Source of the DNA: Flavobacteriales bacterium
GTDB lineage: Bacteria; Bacteroidota; Bacteroidia; CAIKAF01
Assembly (NCBI GenBank): GCA_025055635.1
Contig: JANWWQ010000010.1
Coordinates: 1-57,911 of the forward strand
Length of the DNA stretch: 57,911 nt
Direction: 5' to 3'
The number at the start of each line of letters is the position of its first letter. Within the stretch, counting starts at the first letter, position 1. Under the pieces are notes generated by a model. The model saw only the letters and a list, made by a program, of their open reading frames with translations, was not told the DNA's origin and ran no database searches. A program made the position numbers and the translations under genes. This document shows positions 1 through 8,442 of this stretch, one piece after another.

Positions 1-561
1 GCTGTGGGAAAGACCTCCCCAGGTGGCTCCATGACCCACATCGCCAATGAACACATTATTGATGCGGGCATTACCGCCCTGCACATCCAGACGTTGCGTA
101 GGCGACGTGATGCCGATGCCCACATCGCCCCCAGAAAGAATGCGCATCCTTTCAGCATTGTTGGTGCGGAACACCAGGTCCTGCGCATCGATGGTGCCCA
201 GAAAATGGGTGGCCGGCGAAGTGCCCGCGTTCCCCGTCAGGCGCCAGTCGCCGCTGTTGCTCATATCCAGGCGCGACCAGCTGGAACCCAGCCACACGTA
301 AAAGCCCACGCCGTTTCCGCCCGTCACCGAGGGGTTGGTATTGTACACCAGCAGACCCGTGGCCGGAGAAGTGATAGGGCTTTGGCTGGTTACGTCCGTC
401 AGGTGCACGCGCGGCACCAGCAAGCCCTTATCCGTGGCCTTCACATCCAAAATGGCCGAAGGATCCGGGTTGGAACCGTCTGTGTTCACGCCTACGCCCT
501 GGGCCACCGAGCGGGACGAAAAGAAAATGTACAATGCGAGGAAGAGAAAAATCTTCTTCAT
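1..561 (-). CDS. Secreted surface protein, N-terminal part only (runs off left edge)
   Basis: Read leftwards from an ATG at 561, the frame is open for 187 codons to the window edge, so the C-terminal part is missing. It starts with a signal peptide (residues 1-21, two lysines, hydrophobic core, ending SVAQ), followed by GVNTDGSNPDPSA, ILDVKATDKGLLVPR, GLLVYNTN and later GDVGIGITSPTQRLDV. This opening is common in large Bacteroidota exported proteins whose later parts are repeats or a tail-fibre-like chaperone domain. Their individual roles are mostly unknown. A TAnnTTTG box lies 20-27 bases upstream of the start. Overlapping plus-strand frames here are shadows of this gene. Confidence 0.8.
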   Translation of the reverse strand, partial: MKKIFLFLALYIFFSSRSVAQGVGVNTDGSNPDPSAILDVKATDKGLLVPRVHLTDVTSQSPITSPATGLLVYNTNPSVTGGNGVGFYVWLGSSWSRLDMSNSGDWRLTGNAGTSPATHFLGTIDAQDLVFRTNNAERMRILSGGDVGIGITSPTQRLDVQGGNARINNVFIGDVGHGATWGGLSHS

Positions 562-580
562 AGTTCAAATCTCTTTTGTG

Positions 581-588
581 CAAATTTA
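581..588 (-). promoter_or_regulatory. Bacteroidota -7 promoter element (TAAATTTG)
   Basis: Reads TAAATTTG on the minus strand, matching the TAnnTTTG -7 consensus of the Bacteroidota primary sigma factor. It is 19 bases from the ATG at 561. No convincing -33 TTG box is seen at the usual 19-21 base spacing. Confidence 0.5.
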
Positions 589-868
589 AAAACCAGATAA
601 TATAATTAGAAATTGTCAAAACAATTCCCTGTACCCTGGATCCCCAAATATCCTTAAAGGCCCTATGGAACCGATAATAAGGTACACTGAATTTCAGGCC
701 CTTCTTCCAATCTGATACCCACATTTTATTATTTTTGAAGTTTTTGCAATAGAAAAGGTTAAAGAATAGTAATCATGGAAAATTATTATTTGTTAAGGAA
801 TTAAAAATGCTTTAACTAAAAAATTTTAAATTAAGAATTTAAAAAATTATGAAAAGAAAATTATCTAT
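589..868. other. AT-rich intergenic region
   Basis: About 280 bases between two divergent genes, very AT-rich towards the right end. I see no convincing ORF, RNA gene or repeat. It should contain the promoter of the aldehyde dehydrogenase gene, but no TAnnTTTG box was found just upstream of that start. Confidence 0.5.
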
Positions 869-2320
869 ATGTATTCAGATAAAATCTTAAACTTCGTAGC
901 CAATCGTTTTGAGGAGCCCCAATCAAGAACATTCATACCTTTCTTTAACGCAGCCACAGGAGAGGCGCTGGGGCAGGTGGCCGATTCCAACGCAGAGGAC
1001 GTAGCCAGGGCCATAGAGGCGGCACGGAAAGCTTACCCGACATGGAGCACCCTGTCCGCTGGACGTCGGGCTGAATACCTGGAGAACCTGGCCCGCCTCA
1101 TAGAGCAAAGAGCCGAAGACCTCGCCCTGGCCGAAACCACGAACACAGGAAAACCCTTATGGCTGAGCCGGCGCACGGATATCCCTCGGGCTGCGGCCAA
1201 CTTTCGTTTTTTTGCCCAGGCGGCCTCCCAGTTTTTCTCGGAATGCCATCCTATGCCGGGAATGGCGGTCAATTTTACTCTTCGCCAGCCTTTGGGTGTG
1301 GTGGGCTGCATCAGCCCCTGGAATCTGCCGCTATACCTCTTAACTTGGAAAATAGCTCCTGCTCTTGCTGCAGGCAACACCGTGGTGGCCAAACCCAGCG
1401 AATTGACACCTCTGACGGCCCGTTTGCTATGTGACCTGGTGCTGGAGGTCGGTTTACCACCAGGCGTCCTCAACATTGTGCACGGTCGGGGCGTCCCCTG
1501 CGGGGAGGCCATCGTACAACATCCGGAAGTCAAGGCTGTATCATTCACGGGCAGCACGGCCGTAGGCCGGCGGATTGCCCGTATCTGTGCCGAACAATTG
1601 AAAAAGGTTTCCTTGGAACTGGGGGGTAAAAATCCCCACATCATTTTTGATGATGTGGATATAGAAGAGGCTGTGGCTGCTGTGGTGGAATCCGGCTTCA
1701 CCAACCAGGGCCAGATATGCCTCTGCGGATCGCGGGTGCTGGTGCAAAGCTCCATTTACGAGACTTTCCGCGACCGGCTTGTGGAACACGCAAATCGCCT
1801 GCAGGTGGGTGATCCTTTAGAGGAGGTTCACTTCATGGGCGCCGTAGTCAGTCAGGCCCACTTAGAAAAAATTGAAAGTTATGTGGCTCTAGCCCAGCAA
1901 GAGGGAGGACGCGTCCTGTGCGGCGGCCATCGCCTGCAGCCAGAGGGCCGCTGTCGTAACGGTTGGTTTTTTGCTCCCACTGTGATAGAGGGTTTACGGC
2001 CCGAAGCCCGCTGCAACCAGGAAGAGATATTTGGACCAGTGATTACCTTACTACCTTTTAAAGAGGAAGAAGAAGCCATTCGGCTAGCAAACTTTACGGA
2101 GTACGGGCTTGCGGCGGTAGTGCGCACACGGGATGTGGGGCGAGCCCTTCGCGTGAGTGAGCGCCTCCAGGCGGGCATCGTGTGGGTAAACTGCTGGATG
2201 CTAAGGGATCTGCGCACGCCCTTTGGGGGCGTTAAACACAGCGGTCTGGGACGGGAGGGCGGCTTTGAGGCTTTGCGGTTCTTCACAGAAGCCAAAAACG
2301 TGTGCATACGATACGCCTAA
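869..2320 (+). CDS. NAD(P)-dependent aldehyde dehydrogenase, muconic semialdehyde dehydrogenase-like
   Basis: A 483-residue enzyme of the aldehyde dehydrogenase superfamily, full length for the family, which oxidises an aldehyde to the acid with NAD(P)+. The substrate-channel motif SPWNLPLYLLTWKIAPAL, the general base in LELGGKN (Glu250), the nucleophile in NQGQICLCGS (Cys284) and the C-terminal EEIFGPV and PFGGVKHSGLGREGG motifs are all present. The SPWNLPLYL and GSRVLVQ segments resemble 2-hydroxy/2-aminomuconic semialdehyde dehydrogenases (ALDH8-like). If that is right it would act in aromatic or kynurenine breakdown, but no other gene of those routes is in the window. The start is an ATG after an AT-rich leader. 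Its last 19 bases overlap the gamma-glutamyltransferase frame. Confidence 0.88.
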   Translation: MYSDKILNFVANRFEEPQSRTFIPFFNAATGEALGQVADSNAEDVARAIEAARKAYPTWSTLSAGRRAEYLENLARLIEQRAEDLALAETTNTGKPLWLSRRTDIPRAAANFRFFAQAASQFFSECHPMPGMAVNFTLRQPLGVVGCISPWNLPLYLLTWKIAPALAAGNTVVAKPSELTPLTARLLCDLVLEVGLPPGVLNIVHGRGVPCGEAIVQHPEVKAVSFTGSTAVGRRIARICAEQLKKVSLELGGKNPHIIFDDVDIEEAVAAVVESGFTNQGQICLCGSRVLVQSSIYETFRDRLVEHANRLQVGDPLEEVHFMGAVVSQAHLEKIESYVALAQQEGGRVLCGGHRLQPEGRCRNGWFFAPTVIEGLRPEARCNQEEIFGPVITLLPFKEEEEAIRLANFTEYGLAAVVRTRDVGRALRVSERLQAGIVWVNCWMLRDLRTPFGGVKHSGLGREGGFEALRFFTEAKNVCIRYA

Positions 2321-4002
2321 AGAGCGCTGCCATCCTAGGGGCCGGATTGATCGTGGGGGGATGGGAATGCGGGGGAAGCCGATCAAAGGGTCCGAACCCA
2401 TCTGGAATTTTCCGCGAAGCTGCCGTGGTGTGTGCCCATCCCCTGGCGGCCGCCGTCGGTAAGCTCGTTCTTGCGGCAGGGGGAAACGCTGTAGATGCGG
2501 CGGTAGCCGTTCATTTTGCTCTGGCCGTGGTTTATCCCAACGCGGGCAACATCGGTGGGGGAGGATTTGCGCTGGTGCGTACGGGTCCCCACCAGGTCTA
2601 TTGCTTAGATTTCAGAGAAACAGCTCCCCAGGCTGCCCATGAAAACATGTTTTTAAATCGCGAGGGCAAGCCTATCCCAGAGCTCAGCACGGGTACTGTG
2701 TTAGCGGCAGGAGTTCCCGGAAGCGTGGCCGGCATGGCGGAGCTGCACCAGCGGTTCGGGTGCCTGCCTTGGCCCTTGCTCTTAAAACCCGCCATCCAAT
2801 TGGCCCGCAGGGGCTTCCCTCTCACCGATCGCCAGGCTAAGGAACTCAATGAAAACGCGCCTCTGTTTCAGGAGAGAAATCCGCGCTGCTGCTATCTATC
2901 CCATCCTAAGGGTGGGGCCTGGCAGGCCGGTGATACTCTGCGCCAGCCTGAACTGGCGAGGGCCCTGGAATGTATCGCAGAGCGCGGGGCGCCTTGCTTT
3001 TATTCGGGTTGGATAGCCGATAGCCTGGAGGCCTTCATGCGGAGTCGAGGCGGCCTTATCACAAAAGCGGACCTAGCACAATACCGACCTCGCTGGAGAA
3101 AACCTCTGTCCCTGGAAGTTGGTCCTTACAGGGTGTGGGCGCCACCGCTGCCTTCGGCAGGAGGTCTTTCCATTTTTCAGATGATTCGCTTGGCGAACCT
3201 TTTGGGGCTCCGATCAGATTCCCTGCACAGCCCAGAGTTCTTAAGAATTTATTGCAAACTGTCCCAACTGGCTTTTGAAGACCGCTATCGCTATGCCGGC
3301 GACCCGGATTATGTGCATGTCTTGGAAGAATCAATCTTGGACAGCGCCTATCTGCTCCGCCGGTATAAGGAAGTCCGGGTGGGGCGTTTCCTTCCGGCAG
3401 AATTTATCAAATGTCAAGAAACGAGCGAGCACACCACGCATTTCTCTGTGGTGGATGGGGAGGGCTGGGCTGTTTCTCTCACCACCACCATTAACGACAG
3501 CTATGGATCGCGGATCCTGGTGTGCGGAGCCGGCTTCCTGCTCAATAATGAAATGGATGATTTTGCCGTGGCGCCGGGAGCGGCTAATCTTTTTGGATTA
3601 CCGGGCAGTCCACGCAACCGTATAGGTCCCAGACGTCGTATGGTGAGCTCTATGAGTCCTATTATCGTGGAAAAAGAAGGACAACCAGTGCTTGTGCTAG
3701 GCACTCCCGGGGGTACCACTATCGTCTCTACGTTGGTCCTGGCTCTCTATCACACCTTGATACAGGGGCGACCCTTAAAAGAATTCCAAAAAGTGCCTCG
3801 GTTTCATTATCAGGGCTCGCCCCATGTGTTGTGGGTGGAAGCTGGCGGATTCAAACCAGAGCTGCTCAGAATATTGAATCAGGAGAATATTCCTGTTAGG
3901 GAACGCAGTCCCATCGGACGTCTGGATGGATTGGAATATCGTGACGGCTATTGGTACGGGGTGCCCGATCCCCGCGGTGATGATGCGGCAGAAGGTTTTT
4001 AG
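2302..4002 (+). CDS. ggt: Gamma-glutamyltransferase (gamma-glutamyltranspeptidase)
   Basis: A 566-residue Ntn-hydrolase that cleaves or transfers the gamma-glutamyl group of glutathione and related compounds, normally in the periplasm. The large-subunit opening AAGGNAVDAAVAVHFAL and IGGGGFALV is present. Self-processing should occur before the first Thr of EHTTHFSVVD (Thr378), the N-terminal nucleophile of the small subunit, and the oxyanion region GTPGGTTIVST follows. The GTG start at 2302 overlaps the aldehyde dehydrogenase end by 19 bases. It gives a hydrophobic N-terminus that could be a signal peptide; a Cys at residue 23 is not in a good lipobox. The overlap suggests translational coupling. 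Confidence 0.9.
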   Translation: MHTIRLKSAAILGAGLIVGGWECGGSRSKGPNPSGIFREAAVVCAHPLAAAVGKLVLAAGGNAVDAAVAVHFALAVVYPNAGNIGGGGFALVRTGPHQVYCLDFRETAPQAAHENMFLNREGKPIPELSTGTVLAAGVPGSVAGMAELHQRFGCLPWPLLLKPAIQLARRGFPLTDRQAKELNENAPLFQERNPRCCYLSHPKGGAWQAGDTLRQPELARALECIAERGAPCFYSGWIADSLEAFMRSRGGLITKADLAQYRPRWRKPLSLEVGPYRVWAPPLPSAGGLSIFQMIRLANLLGLRSDSLHSPEFLRIYCKLSQLAFEDRYRYAGDPDYVHVLEESILDSAYLLRRYKEVRVGRFLPAEFIKCQETSEHTTHFSVVDGEGWAVSLTTTINDSYGSRILVCGAGFLLNNEMDDFAVAPGAANLFGLPGSPRNRIGPRRRMVSSMSPIIVEKEGQPVLVLGTPGGTTIVSTLVLALYHTLIQGRPLKEFQKVPRFHYQGSPHVLWVEAGGFKPELLRILNQENIPVRERSPIGRLDGLEYRDGYWYGVPDPRGDDAAEGF

Positions 4003-4040
4003 AACAATTTTAAAGAACTCCCAAACCTTCTGAAATCCTT

Positions 4041-4062
4041 AAATAAAAGTGTTCGGAAACAC
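4041..4062 (-). terminator. Rho-independent terminator-like hairpin downstream of ruvC
   Basis: On the minus strand a 5-bp GTGTT/AACAC stem with a 4-base loop is followed by TTTTATTT. It lies about 80 bases downstream of the ruvC stop codon. Confidence 0.45.
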
Positions 4063-4143
4063 CTGGCATGTAAAATACACATTTTCCATTCAGCGGTCTC
4101 GCTGTTTTGCAAGGCTTAAAGCTTTGTTAGGATGAGAGTAAGG

Positions 4144-4731
4144 CTAACGCAATCTATCAGGATTTTGACGAATAAACTCCTCCCATCCTTTGGAACGCCG
4201 GCGCGATGAGGAAGAAGGAACGAAAGGCGCTGACTTGGTTTCTGTTTGGAATTGCCTAGAGGAGCAGGAGAAAGCGTGGCAGACAGCGACGGCCAGGGCA
4301 TCGGAAGCATCCAGGCGGGCCTCGCTGCCTTGGAGTAGGTGGAGCTGCCTCAGGATAGCCTGCACCTGCTCCTTGGAGGCCGCCCCCCGGCCTGTAACAG
4401 CCTGTTTAACGCGCCGGGGTGCGTATTCAAAGACAGGCACCTGAAGGCGCAGAGCGGTGAGAACGGCAGCGCCCTGGGCCCGGCCCAGCTTCATCATGGA
4501 AGCCACACTGCGGCCATAAAAGGGCGTTTCAATAGCCAGCGCCTGCGGACGAAATTCCTGGATGAGCTGTTCCACAGTTTCAGCAATGCATAGAAGGCGA
4601 TCGTAATGACTGAGATATCCGCTCAAATTCAGCACCCCAGTGTGAAGGGTGCGCAGGTTTTGGCCATCTACCTGCACCAGGGCATAACCCATATGCCGTG
4701 AACCAGGGTCAATACCAAGAATGACGACCAT
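4144..4731 (-). CDS. ruvC: Crossover junction endodeoxyribonuclease RuvC
   Basis: A 195-residue Holliday-junction resolvase. It works with RuvAB to cut four-way junctions in recombination and repair. The four metal-binding acidic residues are in place: Asp8 (LGIDPGS), Glu68 (AIETPFYG), Asp141 and Asp144 (LDASDALAVAVCHAF), close to D7/E66/D138/D141 of E. coli RuvC. The open frame runs further upstream to 5040, but that part overlaps the divergent gene and has no similarity. The ATG at 4731 puts the protein start exactly at the family start. The C-terminal tail, about 35 Ser/Arg-rich residues, is longer than in E. coli. Divergent from the gene at 4769, with a 37-bp gap. Confidence 0.95.
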   Translation of the reverse strand: MVVILGIDPGSRHMGYALVQVDGQNLRTLHTGVLNLSGYLSHYDRLLCIAETVEQLIQEFRPQALAIETPFYGRSVASMMKLGRAQGAAVLTALRLQVPVFEYAPRRVKQAVTGRGAASKEQVQAILRQLHLLQGSEARLDASDALAVAVCHAFSCSSRQFQTETKSAPFVPSSSSRRRSKGWEEFIRQNPDRLR

Positions 4732-4768
4732 CTGCAGCAAATAAAGCAAATTTGTAGCGGGCCAGGTC

Positions 4769-5725
4769 ATGATTACCAGTAAAAAGAGGCTTCGTCTTTT
4801 CAAATGGATATTTTCAGTCGCAGTGATGACCTGCCTCTTCATGAAAGTGTGCCAATTGGCTGCTGACAGTTTTTCCTTGAAGGGTTTGACAAGCAGAGCG
4901 GATGTGCCGGTGTGGGGGGCAGTTCTGGTGGCCCTGATGGTGATCAACTGGTATCTGGAAGCCGTGAAATGGAAAATCTTGTGCGGTGAAGGGGTAACGA
5001 TGCGAGAAGCTTTCAGGGGGATATGGATAGGGTTGGCCACTGGTGTACTAACCCCGGGGCGCTGGGGGGAAGCGGTGGGTCGCTTGGGGTCCCTTCCTTC
5101 AGTTAAGCGGCTTAGGGGTGCTGCCGCCTGGTGTGTGGGCGGTAGCCTACAGTGGGGCGTGACGATGGTAATGGGAATTGTTGCTGTGGGAAGCTATCTG
5201 CAGGGAGGACAGGGCTGGCCCCTGGCCTGGAATTGGAAAGGATGGCCCGGTCCATCGCTGGCCTGGGGGTTGGCCATAGGAGTGGCGGCCATTCCAGTGA
5301 GCTGGAGGATTTATCCCAGGATTTTGCGATTTCTAAATGGCACCAAAGCGGCTGTTGTGAAAACGGCTTGTCAATTCCGGAGCTTGTCTGTGATGGTGCC
5401 TTTGGCCGGAGCTTTGAGTTTTTTGCGCTATTTCGTTTTCGGAACACAATTCATTTTAATTCTTTATCTGTTGGGGTTTTCCCAACCACTAATTAAGGCG
5501 ATGGAGATGACGGGTCTGATATTTTTTATCACTACGTTGTTGCCCCTGTGGCCGGTGTCCGAGCCTGTGGCACGCGGCTCACTGGCACTTCTGTTTTACC
5601 CGCACTGGGAAAGCCAAGCCGGCCCCCTTATCCTGGCCCCTCCCCTTCTGTGGCTGCTGAATGTGGGAATCCCCGCTTTGGGAGGCTTGGTGGCCCTTCA
5701 TCTGAAAGGGAAACAAAGTGCCTGA
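4769..5725 (+). CDS. Flippase-like integral membrane protein (LPG synthase TM domain family)
   Basis: A 318-residue protein with about seven or eight hydrophobic segments. The conserved region NWYLEAVKWKIL, then FRGIWIGLATGVLTPGRWGEA, resembles the transmembrane domain of lysylphosphatidylglycerol synthase (UPF0104/AglD-like), a family linked to lipid or lipid-linked sugar translocation. It has no catalytic lysyl-transferase part. It overlaps the next gene, a glycosyltransferase, by 8 bases, so the two may act on one membrane glycolipid; that is inference. First gene of a three-gene operon divergent from ruvC. Confidence 0.75.
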   Translation: MITSKKRLRLFKWIFSVAVMTCLFMKVCQLAADSFSLKGLTSRADVPVWGAVLVALMVINWYLEAVKWKILCGEGVTMREAFRGIWIGLATGVLTPGRWGEAVGRLGSLPSVKRLRGAAAWCVGGSLQWGVTMVMGIVAVGSYLQGGQGWPLAWNWKGWPGPSLAWGLAIGVAAIPVSWRIYPRILRFLNGTKAAVVKTACQFRSLSVMVPLAGALSFLRYFVFGTQFILILYLLGFSQPLIKAMEMTGLIFFITTLLPLWPVSEPVARGSLALLFYPHWESQAGPLILAPPLLWLLNVGIPALGGLVALHLKGKQSA

Positions 5726-6887
5726 AGCGGTGTGGAATGGACTGGGCTGGATCACTGGGTCCTTCTACCTAGGAGGGACGATGCTTTTATTATTGGGACT
5801 GCGAAACGTCCTCAGGCGCCCTGTTCAGTCCAGAGCGAGGAAAGAGGGTCTCCAGGCCGTGAGTATAATCATCCCTTTTAGGAACGAAGCCCGCAACCTG
5901 CCTCGTCTGTTCCAAAGTTTAAGCAGGCTGGAAAAGCCCGAACGCCTGACGGTGGAGTGGCTATGGGTAGACGACCACTCAGAAGACGATAGCGTCTCTT
6001 TGGTGGAAAATTTTATTCTTCAAAATGTATTACAAGGCAAAAGCCAAATTTTGCGGAGTGAGGGCGAAGGCAAAAAGGCTGCTCTGAAGACTGGTGTTTA
6101 CCATGCCATCCATCCGTGGGTGTTGCTGACAGATGCCGACACCCTTTGGCCTGCCGGCCGGTTGCGAGCCTTGGAAGAGCTAGAAATTACCCCCGAGGTG
6201 CGCTTGATTTCCGCTGCCGTAACGTACACCTCTGAGACTCCCTGGCTGTTCCGTATGGAAATGGAGGCGCTGGTGAGGGCAGGTGCGGCATTTATCGGCT
6301 TAGGCCGGCCGATATTGTGCAGTGGTGCCAACCTTTTGTGTCAACGGACTGCCTACCTGGATTGTGTAGAAGAAATCCAGAATGTGCCTTCGCCCTCAGG
6401 TGATGATGTATTTCTAATGCAATGCGTAACCCACAGGTGGGGGGCAAGATCGGTGAAGTTTTTAGCGAATCCCCAATTATCCGTGACCACGAAAGGCCCC
6501 CATACATGGGCTGATTTTTTTTTCCAAAGGCTGCGTTGGGCCTCCAAAACGCTGTATTTCCGTTCGGGAGCTGCCCAAGCTATAGCCCTATTTGTATGGG
6601 CTATTCACTCAGCTTATTTGGCCAGTTTAGTTTTTGCACCTTGGATGTGCTCCGCTGCTCCCCTTCCCTGGTGTGTGAGTTGGGTATGGAAAATTGCGGC
6701 CGATGTCATCGTGATGAGAATGCAGGTCCCGTGGCTGAGGCAACGACCTGCCTTGCGGCACATCGTTATAGCAGGAATTTTTATGGTCCTGTATGTACCC
6801 CTTTTGGGACTGCTGGCACAAGTCCTCTCCTTTTCATGGAAAAACCGCACTTATCCTGCAGCTTATGAGAAAAAAATGGTGGCGTGA
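5718..6887 (+). CDS. Membrane-anchored family 2 glycosyltransferase
   Basis: A 389-residue GT-A glycosyltransferase with one N-terminal membrane segment (about residues 10-30), a cytoplasmic catalytic domain and two or three C-terminal membrane segments. Visible motifs are VSIIIPFRNEARNLPRL, the nucleotide-binding VDDHSEDDS, the metal-binding LLTDADTLWPAG and the acceptor-side QRLRW (QxxRW). The arrangement fits processive or polyprenyl/lipid glycosyltransferases of GT2. Donor and acceptor cannot be told from sequence. The GTG start at 5718 overlaps the preceding gene, and the 3' end overlaps the permease gene by 23 bases, indicating one tightly coupled transcript. Confidence 0.85.
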   Translation: MPEAVWNGLGWITGSFYLGGTMLLLLGLRNVLRRPVQSRARKEGLQAVSIIIPFRNEARNLPRLFQSLSRLEKPERLTVEWLWVDDHSEDDSVSLVENFILQNVLQGKSQILRSEGEGKKAALKTGVYHAIHPWVLLTDADTLWPAGRLRALEELEITPEVRLISAAVTYTSETPWLFRMEMEALVRAGAAFIGLGRPILCSGANLLCQRTAYLDCVEEIQNVPSPSGDDVFLMQCVTHRWGARSVKFLANPQLSVTTKGPHTWADFFFQRLRWASKTLYFRSGAAQAIALFVWAIHSAYLASLVFAPWMCSAAPLPWCVSWVWKIAADVIVMRMQVPWLRQRPALRHIVIAGIFMVLYVPLLGLLAQVLSFSWKNRTYPAAYEKKMVA

Positions 6888-7797
6888 CGGGGTGGTGGCA
6901 GGGGTTGGGGCATGGTTAATAATAGAGATACTCTGGGTGACAATAACACCCTTCTTTCGGCCTGGGAGTCGTGGACAGGCCAACACACAATACCGCCAGG
7001 CCCGTCTGCTCGCTCCCTTTAGTTCTGGAAAGGTATGTCAGCGGGAAGGGCTACTTTATTTCTATAGGGATAATAGCCCACAATCTTGTTCTATTTCCGA
7101 AAAAATCATTTTTATATTGGGAACAGATGCTGCCGGTCGCGATGTGATGGACCGACTAACGGCCGGACTTAAAATTTCCCTGCTGGTTGGTTTTCTGGGC
7201 ATGGCCGTATCCGTGGTACTGGGGTGCATTTTAGGGGCTTTGGCAGGATTCTTCGGGGGGCTGGTAGATGCGTGTATTGTGGCTCTCATTCAGGTATTGT
7301 GGACGTTTCCGTCGGTTTTTTTGGCCCTCACCTTCAGCATTCTCCTTGGTAAGGGACTGGATACCATAGTGGTGGCCATCGGCCTTAGTCTTTGGACAGA
7401 AACAGCCCGGATGGTACGAGGGGAAGTACTGCGCTGTAAAACCCGCCTTTTTGTTCTGGCTGCTCAGGCCCTCGGTTACGGGCCGTGGCGCCAGCTCATC
7501 CATCACGTACTTCCGAACGTTTGGCCCGTCGTATTGATAACTTCTGTGGGCCACTTTTCCACGGCCGTGCTATTGGAGTCAGGACTAAGCTTTCTGGGAC
7601 TGGGTATCGAACCCCCCACTCCCAGTCTGGGCAACCTCATATCTGAAAACAAAATTTTTCTTTTTGCCGGCTACAGCCGTCTGGTTGGTATCCCATCCTT
7701 GCTGCTTGTGGTGAATACGCTGGCCATGATAGTACTGGCCAACCGGCTCCGAGATCTGTGGGATGTGCGCAGACAGGAACCCCCTTTGCAAACATAA
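6865..7797 (+). CDS. ABC transporter permease, DppC/OppC family
   Basis: A 310-residue inner-membrane permease of the peptide/nickel importer type. It has an N-terminal membrane segment, then a linker ending in LGTDAAGRDVMDRL, a signature of DppC/OppC proteins, five further membrane segments, and the ATPase-contacting EAA loop AAQALGYGPWRQLIHHVLPN. SGLSFLGLGIEPPTPSLGNL near the C-terminus is also typical. The ATG at 6865 is preferred over the longer frame from 6793, which would lie inside the glycosyltransferase. No DppB, substrate-binding protein or ATPase gene is nearby, so partners must be encoded elsewhere. Confidence 0.88.
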   Translation: MRKKWWRDGVVAGVGAWLIIEILWVTITPFFRPGSRGQANTQYRQARLLAPFSSGKVCQREGLLYFYRDNSPQSCSISEKIIFILGTDAAGRDVMDRLTAGLKISLLVGFLGMAVSVVLGCILGALAGFFGGLVDACIVALIQVLWTFPSVFLALTFSILLGKGLDTIVVAIGLSLWTETARMVRGEVLRCKTRLFVLAAQALGYGPWRQLIHHVLPNVWPVVLITSVGHFSTAVLLESGLSFLGLGIEPPTPSLGNLISENKIFLFAGYSRLVGIPSLLLVVNTLAMIVLANRLRDLWDVRRQEPPLQT

Positions 7798-7813
7798 ACC
7801 CGAAAATTCTGGA

Positions 7814-7835
7814 TGGACAGGAAGGTCCAATTTTT
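7814..7835 (+). terminator. Possible terminator after the permease gene
   Basis: A short TGGAC/GTCCA stem with a 6-base loop is followed by ATTTTT, 17 bases past the permease stop. The stem is only 5 bp, so this is tentative. Confidence 0.35.
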
Positions 7836-7919
7836 AAAGAATTAATTTTTAACGGCTCATGGAAGACTGAAAAATGATAAGAAGACTTCAACAGATTTAC
7901 TGAAATAATTCTTTTGTGC

Positions 7920-7927
7920 TATTTTTG
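7920..7927 (+). promoter_or_regulatory. -7 promoter element of the rplM operon (TATTTTTG)
   Basis: Matches TAnnTTTG and lies 44 bases before the rplM start, at the head of the translation-gene operon. No clear -33 box. Confidence 0.5.
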
Positions 7928-7971
7928 CAGCCCAATTTTGGGAAACATATTTACAAATAACTGAAAAAGAG

Positions 7972-8418
7972 GTGAATACACTCAGCTATCCAACGCGTTC
8001 TTTGCGTAAGGAAGACGTAGAGAAAAAATGGTTTTTGGTGGATGCCGAAAACAAGACCGTAGGTCGGCTGGCTTCTCAGGTCGCCCGGATCATACGTGGC
8101 AAACACAAGCCTTCTTTCACCCCCCACGTTGACTGCGGCGATGTTGTGGTGATCGTGAATGCGGAAAAGGTGCGGTTTTCGGGTAAAAAAATGCACCAAA
8201 AGCAATACGTGCGATACACGGGCTATCCCGGAGGCCAACGATTTACCACGCCCAGCCGTTTGCTGGCCACCCATCCCGAGCGGGTGCTGGAGCTTGCTAT
8301 CCGCCGCATGTTGCCTAAAAACCGTCTGGGCCGCCGGATATTCATAAAAAATCTAAAAATTTACGCCGGTGCTAATCATCCTCACCAGGCTCAAAATCCT
8401 GAAAAACTCAATCTTTAA
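7972..8418 (+). CDS. rplM: 50S ribosomal protein L13
   Basis: A 148-residue early-assembly protein of the large ribosomal subunit. Diagnostic segments are [23 protein letters not shown]-like [18 protein letters not shown], and [21 protein letters not shown]. The start is a GTG (NTLSYPTRS follows, matching the usual Bacteroidota opening NTLSY). First gene of the rplM-rpsI-rpsB-tsf-pyrH-frr-tyrS series, 24 bases before rpsI. Confidence 0.97.
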   Translation: MNTLSYPTRSLRKEDVEKKWFLVDAENKTVGRLASQVARIIRGKHKPSFTPHVDCGDVVVIVNAEKVRFSGKKMHQKQYVRYTGYPGGQRFTTPSRLLATHPERVLELAIRRMLPKNRLGRRIFIKNLKIYAGANHPHQAQNPEKLNL

Positions 8419-8442
8419 AAGTAATTAAATCTTTCTGCATCC

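Noticed and set aside
4-600. Plus-strand open frames at the left end, up to 198 codons
   Set aside because: They are antisense to the minus-strand secreted-protein gene, which has a signal peptide and family-like sequence. The plus-strand products are Arg/His/Ala-rich with no domain.
2302-2372. Gamma-glutamyltransferase as a lipoprotein
   Set aside because: The Cys at residue 23 follows GWE, which does not match a lipobox, so a plain signal peptide or anchor is more likely.
4732-5040. Upstream extension of the ruvC frame by 103 codons
   Set aside because: It overlaps the divergent flippase-like gene and shows no similarity. The ATG at 4731 gives the correct RuvC N-terminus.
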